A DNA stretch of 16,161 bases. It comes from CAUZJO01 sp963580245 (lineage in GTDB: Bacteria; Sumerlaeota; Sumerlaeia; MVZB01). The first letter of the stretch is position 1. Each line of letters starts with the position of its first letter. The notes under the pieces are model-generated. The model was not told the origin of the DNA and searched no databases. It saw only the letters and a program-made list of their open reading frames with translations. Both the position numbers and the translations under genes were made by a program. The stretch lies in the NCBI GenBank assembly GCA_963580245.1, contig CAUZJO010000110.1, positions 1 to 16,161 of the forward strand, read 5' to 3'. This document shows, in pieces, positions 6,967-15,045 of this stretch.

Positions 6967-8373
6967 CTATGCGAACAGCTCGCTGATCTCGCCGAAGTCC
7001 ATCGGCCCCTTGGGAGAGATTTCCTCGGTGTATTCGAAAGCCCGGCCCGACGGGGTTTGGGTGATCTTCTTGGTCCAGTCCACCCCCATCGCCGAATAGA
7101 TCGTGGCCAGCACGTCTTCGGGATACATCGGGCGCTCCTTGTGCCACCCGAAATCCGTAATTTCATCGCCGGTCTCGTTGGTCGCGCCGTGGATTTGGCC
7201 ACCCTTGACTCCGGCGCCCGCGAACAGCGCCACGCCCGAACCGATGTGGTGGTTGCGCCCCTTGAGTTCATCAAGCGCGCCGCCCGACCGCCCGAACTCG
7301 CCCATGGCGATGACGAGCGTCTTATCGATCAACGGTCGTCCCTGGTCGTCGGTCGTTGTCTCCAGGTCATCGAGCAATTTGGAGAGCGCGAGGTCCAGCT
7401 CCATGTTCATCGTATACTGGTTCCAGTGGTAGTCCTTGTCGTAGATGTTATTGTGCAAGTCCCAACTGGAATGTTGCATGAAGATGAAGCGCGTCCCCGC
7501 GTCGGCGGCGATGATATTGCGGGCCATCGCGCACGCGAATCCGAGGTGTCCGAATCCGCTCTGCGACTTGCCGTAACGCTCACGGTCCTCATCGGTGATC
7601 GTGAAAATCTCGCCGGATTTTGGATTGCCGAGCATGAAGGCCGATGCGCTGTAATCCTCCAGGTCGCTGAATATCCTGGCCCGCTCGTGGTCGGCGTCAT
7701 GCCACTCGTTTTCGAGTTCCTTGAGGAAGTTCTGGCGACGTTCGAAGGCCGCGCGTTCATCTTCGGACAGGACGAACGCCGGCGCGCCCCTCCCGCTGTG
7801 GATATTCATCGGCGCGGCCGACGGCGGCAGCATCCCGCAGCCGACAAGTATGTCCGTATTGATGTTGAACGAGATGAATGGCGGCAAAAAGTCCGTCTCG
7901 CCGCGCCGATCTTGATACTCGTAGGCCAACACCGAACCGATCGACGGCACCTCATGGACGCGATTGGGACTGAACGTCCGGCCCGCCTGGAGGTAATAGA
8001 TGCTACGGTCGTGATTGAGGTCCCACGCCCCCATCGAGCGCGCGATCGCGTACTTGTCGGTCATTCTCGAAAGCCCCGGCAGCGTCCCGACCGGCATGCG
8101 CAAGCCGGGTTTGACCGTCTGGACATCGAAATCCTCGGGCGTCCAGGCCCCTTCCTTGAGGTCGAACGTATCGACCTGGCTGGGGCCGCCCTGGAGCATC
8201 AGCAGGATGCAGACCTCCGCCCCGCCGCGCGGTTTCACGCTCTCCTTGGCCTCGACGTTCAGGGGATCGAGGATCGGCAGCAGCGAATATCCCGTCACGC
8301 CCACGCCGGCCACCCGGATGAACTCGCGACGTGACAACCTCGGGGCCAAACTGTTCAGCTTATGATTTCGCAT
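6967..8373 (-). CDS. DUF1501 Tat-exported protein
   Basis: The 468-residue protein belongs to DUF1501, an alkaline-phosphatase/sulfatase-like superfamily family abundant in planctomycetes. A twin-arginine signal is clear: LSRREFIRVAGVG (R15, R16), followed by a hydrophobic stretch, so the folded protein is probably exported by Tat. Family landmarks are LQGGPSQVDTFDLK (60-73), WDLHNN (304-309), MGEFGRSGG (357-365), GRNHH (372-376, where GRDH is common) and the usual C-terminus GEISELFA. GGAGGT lies ten bases before the ATG at 8373. The gene starts 38 bases after the PSCyt stop on the same strand, the standard genomic pairing for these families. Their biochemical role is unproven; roles in handling sulfated or other complex polymers have been suggested from their expansion. 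Confidence 0.93.
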   Translation of the reverse strand: MRNHKLNSLAPRLSRREFIRVAGVGVTGYSLLPILDPLNVEAKESVKPRGGAEVCILLMLQGGPSQVDTFDLKEGAWTPEDFDVQTVKPGLRMPVGTLPGLSRMTDKYAIARSMGAWDLNHDRSIYYLQAGRTFSPNRVHEVPSIGSVLAYEYQDRRGETDFLPPFISFNINTDILVGCGMLPPSAAPMNIHSGRGAPAFVLSEDERAAFERRQNFLKELENEWHDADHERARIFSDLEDYSASAFMLGNPKSGEIFTITDEDRERYGKSQSGFGHLGFACAMARNIIAADAGTRFIFMQHSSWDLHNNIYDKDYHWNQYTMNMELDLALSKLLDDLETTTDDQGRPLIDKTLVIAMGEFGRSGGALDELKGRNHHIGSGVALFAGAGVKGGQIHGATNETGDEITDFGWHKERPMYPEDVLATIYSAMGVDWTKKITQTPSGRAFEYTEEISPKGPMDFGEISELFA

Positions 8374-8411
8374 CTATACCCATACCTCCGCCTAGGATAG
8401 TAGCAGATCGA

Positions 8412-10898
8412 TCAATAATTCACAATCATTTCCGACTTGTTGAGCAACGCCCACTGAAGGTCCTCGATCCCGATATCACGATGCTCTTTGAGATGCTTCT
8501 CCGCCTTGGCCTTCTCGGTCGCGGTTGGGAATCGGCTCAACGTCCACAGGAAAAGTTCATCGATCATCTCCCGGAGCTTCTTGCCGCCCTCCTCGCCCCA
8601 CTTCCAAGGCGGGTGCCCCTTGAGCAGCGTGTTGACCCGGCTCTCCTCGGTGTCGCCGCGGACCTTCTTCTTGAGCAGATCGCTGTAGACCATCAGTGAC
8701 GATTGGATCACCGACATGTTGGTGTCGGGCTCCTTCGTGCCGCGGTCGCCCCGGCCCAGGAAGAACAGGAACTCCCGCAACGGCTCATCGCACAGCCCGT
8801 TGAGCGGACTGGGCAGGTCCATCGCGTACCCGTTCCAGTCCGGATAAGCCTTGACCTGATGCCCGAAGACGTTGGTGGCCTTGGCCATCGAATCGTAGAT
8901 CTCCTCGGCCGACAGCCGGCGCACCAGCTTGCGCGCGTAGTAGCGGTCATACTCCGGCTTGTATTCACCCGCGAAACGCGCCGTGAGTTGATAAGCGTTG
9001 GAGCGGCAAATGGTCCGCATCAGGTGGCGCAGGTCATAACCGTGCTCGATAAAGTCGCTGGCCAACGCGTCGAGCAGCCGCGGATGGGAGGGCTGGATCG
9101 TCCAGGGGGCGGGCGGGGGATTGTCCGGGTCCAGTCGGGCCGGATCAAACCCGAAAGGCGGATCCACGATCCCGACCGTCATGAACTTGGACCAGATCAG
9201 ATTCACCGTGGTCCGCGCGAATTGGAGATCCGATGTGATCATGCGCGCGAACTCGGCGCGGGGGTTGGCGCCGGCGGCGGGGCGCTGGTCGGTCATGATA
9301 TACTCGGGATAGACCTTGGCGTTGGGGTCACGCGGCATCCGCAACTCGGTCTCGGCGTCCAGCGCGTAGCCGCAATCGTCCGGGTTGCTCGCGGTCGCCG
9401 CAAAATCATAACCCACGATTCCCGCGGCGTCGCGTCGCGGCATGCTGGCCGCGTCGAGCACGGCGAATTCATGATTCAGCGACGTGTGAACCGTCGGTTT
9501 GAAGACGTAAGTCCGGCCGAAGAAGGCCGCCTGGCGCCAGAATTCCTCGCGCGTCCGCCGCGAAAGCCACAGGTTGACCTCCTCCAGATGATCGGCGCCG
9601 TCGTGGCACGAGATGCACTGGAGGTTAACGCCCAGAAAGTTGCGCGTCGCATACACCGCGATCTCGTCGCAAATGTCTTCGTGGTTCGGATAGACGGCCC
9701 CGACGTTGCGCAGCGTCCCGTGGCGCGCAAGGAATCCCGTCGCGGCGTTCGAGCGGCCGCGGGTCGCGCTCGCCGTGAGCAACTCGCGGACCATGTAATC
9801 GTAGGGCACGTTGAACTTCAGGTTGTTCCACAGGTACTCGCGGAACGGCTTCTGGTTGCTCCCTTCGCCGTTGAGCCCGTTGCGAAACAGGTCCTCGAAG
9901 AAAAACGTCCATTTGCTCAGGAACGGCATCTCGACCAACCAATAGCGCTGCCCCTCGCGAACCTCCTCTTTCCCGTCGATCTCCCTGAAGATGCCGCCGA
10001 CGGTCCGCATGAGCGAATCCAGCGCGTCCGGGTCTTCGGCTTCCTCGCGATAACCCCGCGCGAGGAGTTCCTTCGCGATCGCCTCGGGATTCCAGTCCGG
10101 GTTTTTCTCCTTCAAATCCAGCGCGGCCCGCCGTATGCGCGGGGCATCCAATCCTAGTAGGCGGTCGATGAGCAGATCGCGCTTGTCCGGGGCGCCGTCG
10201 GAAACGAATCGCCGGATCGCCTCGGCTGTCGGGATGCGTCCCCACAGGTCGAGGTAGACGCGGCGCATGAATTCGACGTCGCTGGCCAGGCCCGCGTGCG
10301 GGATGCCATCGGCCTCCATTTTGCCGAAAATGTGCTCGTCGATGAAGTTCCTGCGCGCGACGACGGGGACGTTGGGCGCGGCGGGCAATTTTCCCGCGAC
10401 CTCATCGGTCAATTCGGTTGCGGTCCCCAGGGCGGAGGGCGCGTCCTCGGCGTGCTTTTCCTGGGCGAGCAGCTTGATGTATTTCACGAGGTCGGCGATC
10501 TGCTCGGGCGTGTATTTGTCCTTCTGCGGCCGCATCAGCGTTTTCTCGACGCCTTCGCTGATCGTCTGCGCGATCTCCTCGAGCGTCCCGCCGTGTTGCC
10601 AGACCTCGTCCACCAGGTTCGTGGCCGCCTCGCCCGTGCCTTCCCCTTCCTCCCCGTGACATAGCGCGCACTTGGCCTTGAACGTCGAAGCGGCGAATGC
10701 CAACGCCTCGCCCTCCAAGACGATCGCGCCCTCCTCCGGCGTCGCCTCGGTCCCCGGCTCCGTCACCGTGTCGGTCGTTACGTCGTCCACGGATTCTCCC
10801 GGCGCGATGGCGTTTGCATCCACCACGCCGTCGGCGGCCAAACCGGCGAAGAGGACCAGCATGACCATCAACCAGAACTTTCGAATCGAGCCAATCAT
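8412..10898 (-). CDS. Cytochrome c-DUF1549-DUF1553 (PSCyt/PSD1) exported protein
   Basis: The 828-residue protein has a signal peptide (MIGSIRKFWLMVMLVLFAGL), an acidic Thr/Glu-rich linker (35-62) and a class I cytochrome c domain (about 63-148) with CALCH (77-81) and a likely axial Met at TLMRP (M122). DUF1549 starts at RRNFIDEHIFGKMEADGI (182-199) and continues VYLDLWGRIPT and KRDLLIDRLLG. A second haem-type site, CISCH (428-432), lies in its distal part, as is usual for this family. DUF1553 follows from about 548 (RAEFARMITSDLQFARTTVN) through RLSAEEIYDS to the C-terminal LFLWTLSRFPTATEKAKAE. Roughly 70 residues (about 251-320) between LIDRLLGL and PFLSKWTFFFEDLF look like an insertion relative to the usual family layout. 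It should be a periplasmic or surface haem protein that pairs with the DUF1501 protein encoded directly downstream. No strong ribosome site is visible; GGTGA lies about ten bases before the ATG. Substrate and partner are unknown. Confidence 0.93.
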   Translation of the reverse strand: MIGSIRKFWLMVMLVLFAGLAADGVVDANAIAPGESVDDVTTDTVTEPGTEATPEEGAIVLEGEALAFAASTFKAKCALCHGEEGEGTGEAATNLVDEVWQHGGTLEEIAQTISEGVEKTLMRPQKDKYTPEQIADLVKYIKLLAQEKHAEDAPSALGTATELTDEVAGKLPAAPNVPVVARRNFIDEHIFGKMEADGIPHAGLASDVEFMRRVYLDLWGRIPTAEAIRRFVSDGAPDKRDLLIDRLLGLDAPRIRRAALDLKEKNPDWNPEAIAKELLARGYREEAEDPDALDSLMRTVGGIFREIDGKEEVREGQRYWLVEMPFLSKWTFFFEDLFRNGLNGEGSNQKPFREYLWNNLKFNVPYDYMVRELLTASATRGRSNAATGFLARHGTLRNVGAVYPNHEDICDEIAVYATRNFLGVNLQCISCHDGADHLEEVNLWLSRRTREEFWRQAAFFGRTYVFKPTVHTSLNHEFAVLDAASMPRRDAAGIVGYDFAATASNPDDCGYALDAETELRMPRDPNAKVYPEYIMTDQRPAAGANPRAEFARMITSDLQFARTTVNLIWSKFMTVGIVDPPFGFDPARLDPDNPPPAPWTIQPSHPRLLDALASDFIEHGYDLRHLMRTICRSNAYQLTARFAGEYKPEYDRYYARKLVRRLSAEEIYDSMAKATNVFGHQVKAYPDWNGYAMDLPSPLNGLCDEPLREFLFFLGRGDRGTKEPDTNMSVIQSSLMVYSDLLKKKVRGDTEESRVNTLLKGHPPWKWGEEGGKKLREMIDELFLWTLSRFPTATEKAKAEKHLKEHRDIGIEDLQWALLNKSEMIVNY

Positions 10899-10933
10899 TA
10901 TCGTTGAATCACCGGCGCGGCGCGCCGACCCCC

Positions 10934-11239
10934 CTATACGCTCCCCATCAACTTAAGGACCAAAAACACAACCAAGAATGGCCCGCAGATAATGGATAAG
11001 AGTATCAGAACCGACTGCCACCAGTTGATGCGAGAGAGCTTGTTCTTGAATTTAAAAATGTGAAGGAGAACGAAAATCCCAAGGAATCCGAGACCCGCCA
11101 GTAAGCTGCCGGAAACTCCCTCCTCATAGGCTTGGTGAGCGAGCCAGAAGACAAAAAACAATCCGGCGCCAATCAGCCCGAGAATCTCAGACTTCTTGCC
11201 CGTGTCCCATAGTTCGATGATATTCATTTGCGTCGGCAT
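10934..11239 (-). CDS. Small membrane protein with three predicted helices
   Basis: The 101-residue protein has a short polar N-terminus (MPTQMNIIELWDTGKK) and three hydrophobic segments at about 18-36, 43-62 and 74-97, separated by a basic loop (FKFKNKLSRINWW). No family is recognised. The start at 11239 is chosen because AGGGTGA precedes it at good spacing; the frame extends to a GTG at 11284, but that would put the start upstream of the predicted transcription start. A sigma70-like promoter lies just upstream at 11265-11294. The PSCyt gene starts 35 bases after its stop on the same strand, so it may be the first gene of that operon, perhaps a membrane anchor or unrelated. The intervening 35 bases contain a GC-rich palindrome but no U-tract. 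Confidence 0.7.
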   Translation of the reverse strand: MPTQMNIIELWDTGKKSEILGLIGAGLFFVFWLAHQAYEEGVSGSLLAGLGFLGIFVLLHIFKFKNKLSRINWWQSVLILLSIICGPFLVVFLVLKLMGSV

Positions 11240-11264
11240 ACGGTTCACCCTGCCACTTTCGCCT

Positions 11265-11294
11265 ATTTTACCTTTTCGGCACACCCCGTGGCAA
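11265..11294 (-). promoter_or_regulatory. Sigma70-like promoter for the membrane protein / PSCyt / DUF1501 operon
   Basis: On the minus strand, TTGCCA (11294-11289) is followed after 18 bases by TAAAAT (11270-11265). Transcription would start near 11258, about 20 bases before the ATG at 11239, leaving room for its AGGGTGA ribosome site. The position fits well; activity is inferred from pattern only. Confidence 0.42.
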
Positions 11295-11381
11295 CCATTT
11301 AAAGTAAATCGACCTCACCCCATATTGACCACGGCAGGCGCACCATTTGAGGCCTTCTTTGCCGATGTCGGAGTCTTTCAT
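11268..11381 (-). CDS. Possible 37-residue small protein
   Basis: From an ATG at 11381 the minus strand encodes a basic 37-residue peptide that starts MKDSDIGKEGLKWCACRG and ends FKWLPRGVPKR. GAGG lies eight bases upstream, and a perfect TATAAT sits about 25 bases upstream. It contains a CxC pair and no hydrophobic segment. It overlaps the predicted promoter of the membrane-protein gene, so it may be chance or a gene remnant. No homology is recognised. Confidence 0.2.
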   Translation of the reverse strand: MKDSDIGKEGLKWCACRGQYGVRSIYFKWLPRGVPKR

Positions 11382-11498
11382 GCCGCCGGCCTCAATCCTT
11401 GTGAATTATATAACAAGATGTGGACCGAGGAATCAAGGCTTGAGGTTCTCGCCCCGGCGGGATCGAGATCAATCCCCGAAGTAATCGTGGGTTTTAAA

Positions 11499-11527
11499 TT
11501 GATGGACGGGCACAAACGGCCCATAAT
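11499..11527 (+). promoter_or_regulatory. Sigma70-like promoter for the DUF4159-MoxR-DUF58-VWA operon
   Basis: TTGATG (11499-11504) and CATAAT (11522-11527) are separated by 17 bases; the -10 matches the consensus at five of six positions. Transcription would begin near 11534. That gives a leader of about 54 bases to the ATG at 11588, but only about 12 to the alternative ATG at 11546, which favours the later start. Confidence 0.4.
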
Positions 11528-11587
11528 CCATAAAGGGATGCGTCGATGCAGCGGGCTGTTATCGTCGGAGTCGTTTGTAGGCGAATC

Positions 11588-13060
11588 ATGACCGTCATGC
11601 ACTTCATCAACCCACGGATCGCGTATGTCATTCTCGTTGGATTCGCGACGCTCGCGCCGGCGATTTGTCGGGCGCAGATTCCGTGCGCCCCGCCGCCACC
11701 CAAGCCTCCCAAGCGCATCAGCGGCGGCGAGGGGTTCCCTCCGCTGCCGCTGCCCGTGACGCCCCTGCGCCGAACCGAGCGCAAACGCCCCCCGGCACCG
11801 CCCACGCTGATGACCAAGGTCAACTACGTCAATTCACAAATCATGCGCCAGAACAAGAAGGTGTGGCAGTGGACGACCGCGCCGGGCGACACGCACCAAC
11901 TGTTCCGCTCCGTGCAAAAGGAACTGGGGCTCAACTACAAGGCCGAGATCAAACGCTTCAAGGAAATCGAATGGCTTCCGGCGACCACGCCGATCTTGTA
12001 TTTCAGCGGGCGCGAACCGCTCGAACTATACCCCGTCCAGCGCAAGGCGTTGCGTCAGTACGTATTGGATGGCGGGGCCATCATCGGCGCGGCCGGCAGC
12101 GGCTACACGGCGTTCGCGGATTCGTTCCGAAAAGCCATGCGCTCGCTCTTTCCCGATCGCCCCTGGCATGGGTTACCGTTTGATCACCCGATCTACCGGT
12201 CCCATCATACGATAGAAAAACTAGAATATCGGCGCGACGAGGAAGAGCCGTTCGAGAAGGCCCCCATCTTGGAAGGCCTCAACTTCGGCGGACGCACTTC
12301 GATTATCTTATCACCCGTCGACCTCAGTTGCGGGTGGGACAACCACACCCATCCCCAGGGTTACCGCATCATGCCGGAAGACGCGCGCCGGCTCGGCTTG
12401 AACATGATCGCTTACCTGTTGGCGACGTATCGTCTGGGCCGGGTGTCGAGCACGCCGGTCGTTTTCCGCGAGGTTTCGGGCGCGCCGGCCGAAATCCAGG
12501 TCGGGCAGATCGTGCATGGGGGTGATTGGGATCCCGACCCCTCCGGTCTTCAATACCTGCTCAAGAAAGTCTCAGGCGAAACGAGCGGAATGGTGAGTTA
12601 CCAACGCGTCGCGATCGATCCGCAAAAAGACGACCTTCGGCAGTACCCCTATCTCTATATGACCGGGCTGCTCGATTTCACGTTTCCCGAAGAGGCCGTC
12701 CAGCGCCTGCGGCAATACTTGAGCCGGGGTGGTTTTCTCATGATTTCCAATGGCGCGAATCGTCGCTGGTTCAATCACGCCGTCCGGCGCGAACTGGGCC
12801 GGGTCCTGCCTGAACGGCCCTTCGCGCGACTGGCCCCATCGCATCCGGTCTACTCGTGCCACTTCGCGCTCGATCGCGCCAGTCACGGCAACGCCCGGCT
12901 CGAGGGCATCACGCTCGACGGGGCGACCTGCGTGATTTACAGTCCAGGCAGCATCGGCAGCGCGTGGGACGGCGAGCCGCGTCCCTTTGTCGAGTTGCCC
13001 GACTCGGCGCTCGCGCTCAAGATGGGCGTCAATGTCCTCGTCTACGCGATGACGCACTAA
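11588..13060 (+). CDS. Exported protein with two tandem DUF4159 domains
   Basis: The 490-residue protein begins with a signal peptide (MTVMHFINPRIAYVILVGF, probable cut after AICRA) and a proline/arginine-rich linker (about residues 30-75). Two DUF4159 copies follow, at about 80-285 and 303-490. The repeats are visible: PILYFSGREPLELYPVQR with LRQYVLDGG and HPIYRSHH in copy one, against PYLYMTGLLDFTFPEEAV with LRQYLSRGG and HPVYSCHF in copy two, each ending in a LGLNMIAYLL / MGVNVLVYAM helix. DUF4159 is usually found beside MoxR/DUF58 genes and has no proven activity. The start at 11588 fits the signal peptide and promoter; an ATG at 11546 with an AGGGA upstream remains possible. MoxR starts 29 bases downstream on the same strand, so this is probably the first gene of the operon and may be an extracytoplasmic client or partner. 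Confidence 0.85.
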   Translation: MTVMHFINPRIAYVILVGFATLAPAICRAQIPCAPPPPKPPKRISGGEGFPPLPLPVTPLRRTERKRPPAPPTLMTKVNYVNSQIMRQNKKVWQWTTAPGDTHQLFRSVQKELGLNYKAEIKRFKEIEWLPATTPILYFSGREPLELYPVQRKALRQYVLDGGAIIGAAGSGYTAFADSFRKAMRSLFPDRPWHGLPFDHPIYRSHHTIEKLEYRRDEEEPFEKAPILEGLNFGGRTSIILSPVDLSCGWDNHTHPQGYRIMPEDARRLGLNMIAYLLATYRLGRVSSTPVVFREVSGAPAEIQVGQIVHGGDWDPDPSGLQYLLKKVSGETSGMVSYQRVAIDPQKDDLRQYPYLYMTGLLDFTFPEEAVQRLRQYLSRGGFLMISNGANRRWFNHAVRRELGRVLPERPFARLAPSHPVYSCHFALDRASHGNARLEGITLDGATCVIYSPGSIGSAWDGEPRPFVELPDSALALKMGVNVLVYAMTH

Positions 13061-13089
13061 ATCGAAGTAAAGGCCGGCTCCGCAACGTC

Positions 13090-14127
<1,038 letters not shown>

Positions 14128-14145
14128 CTTTGGCGACCGGTCCCG

Positions 14146-15045
14146 ATGCCGCCGTTAAGTCAATCTCGCTATTTCGATCCCCGCCTGTTCGCCAAGATCG
14201 CGAACCTGCCGCTCATTTCGCGCCTGGTGGTCGAGGGGATGATCGCGGGCCGACATCGCAGCCCCTTTCGCGGTTTCAGCGTCGAGTTCTCTGAATATCA
14301 TCAATATTCGCCCGGTGACGACATTCGGCACGTCGATTGGAAACTGTTGGCCCGCTCCGATAAGGTTTACATCAAGGAGTACGAGGCCGAGACCAACCTG
14401 AAGGGCTATCTGCTGCTCGACGTTAGCGGTTCGATGGGCTACGGGTCGGGCGAGCTGACCAAACTGCAATACGCCTGTTACTGCTGCGCCGCGCTCTCTT
14501 ACCTGATGACCCGGCAGCAAGACGCCGTGGGTCTGGTGACGTTCGACGACCAGATCCGCGATTTTCTGGCACCCAAGAACCATCCCCAACACTTCCAGGA
14601 TATCCTGAGCGTGCTCGATGGGCTCGAGCCGAGCCGCGAGACACGGCTGAGCGAGACGTTCCATCAGTTGAGCGAGCGGATTCGACGCCGCGGGCTCATC
14701 GTCGTCTTCTCGGATTTCCTCGAGAACCCCCAAGAGGCCCTGCGCGGCCTGGTCCATTTCCGCAAGCGCAAACACGAGGTCATCGTCTTTCACCTGATCG
14801 ATCGCGATGAGCAGGCCTTCCCGTTTCACGACATGGTCGAATTCGAGGACATGGAGACCGAACAGCGACTGGTCGTCCACACGCGCCTCATGGGCGACCG
14901 ATATCGCCGGGCCTTCCAGGCGTTCGCCGAGGACCTGAAAGGCCGCTGCGCCCGCCACGCCATCGATTACGTCGCCCTGCCCACCGACCAACCCGTCGAA
15001 CAAGCCCTGTTCCGGTACCTCAATAAGCGCGCGAGGCTGGGTTGA
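14146..15045 (+). CDS. DUF58 / VWA-like protein
   Basis: The 299-residue protein belongs to DUF58, the usual companion of MoxR. The family signature FSEYHQYSPGDDIRHVDWK (48-66) is followed by KVYIKEYEAE (73-82), then a VWA-like domain with an intact MIDAS-type motif DVSGSMG (D92, S94, S96) and a further Asp in VVFSDFL (D190). There is no signal peptide or membrane segment, so it is probably cytoplasmic and a candidate substrate or adaptor for the ATPase. It starts 18 bases after the MoxR stop without a strong ribosome site, and its TGA overlaps the next ATG by one base (TGATG at 15043-15047), which points to translational coupling. Cysteines cluster at YACYCCAA (109-116), which is unusual but not diagnostic. 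Confidence 0.95.
   Translation: MPPLSQSRYFDPRLFAKIANLPLISRLVVEGMIAGRHRSPFRGFSVEFSEYHQYSPGDDIRHVDWKLLARSDKVYIKEYEAETNLKGYLLLDVSGSMGYGSGELTKLQYACYCCAALSYLMTRQQDAVGLVTFDDQIRDFLAPKNHPQHFQDILSVLDGLEPSRETRLSETFHQLSERIRRRGLIVVFSDFLENPQEALRGLVHFRKRKHEVIVFHLIDRDEQAFPFHDMVEFEDMETEQRLVVHTRLMGDRYRRAFQAFAEDLKGRCARHAIDYVALPTDQPVEQALFRYLNKRARLG

Larger units (their letters stand above)
11240..11587. other. Divergent intergenic region
   Basis: About 350 bases separate the minus-strand membrane-protein gene from the plus-strand DUF4159 gene. It holds one sigma70-like promoter in each direction and one possible 37-codon minus-strand frame. An exact TATAAT (11410-11405, minus strand) is also present but has no good -35 at standard spacing. 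No terminator or structured RNA was recognised. Confidence 0.55.

Noticed and set aside
7057..8334. 425-codon plus-strand frame opposite DUF1501, and a similar one at 8703-10157
   Set aside because: Both are antisense shadows of strongly supported genes and lack recognisable domains.
10911..10928. GC-rich palindrome between the membrane-protein gene and the PSCyt gene, considered as a terminator
   Set aside because: No run of T follows on the minus strand and the genes look like one operon, so a terminator call is unsupported.
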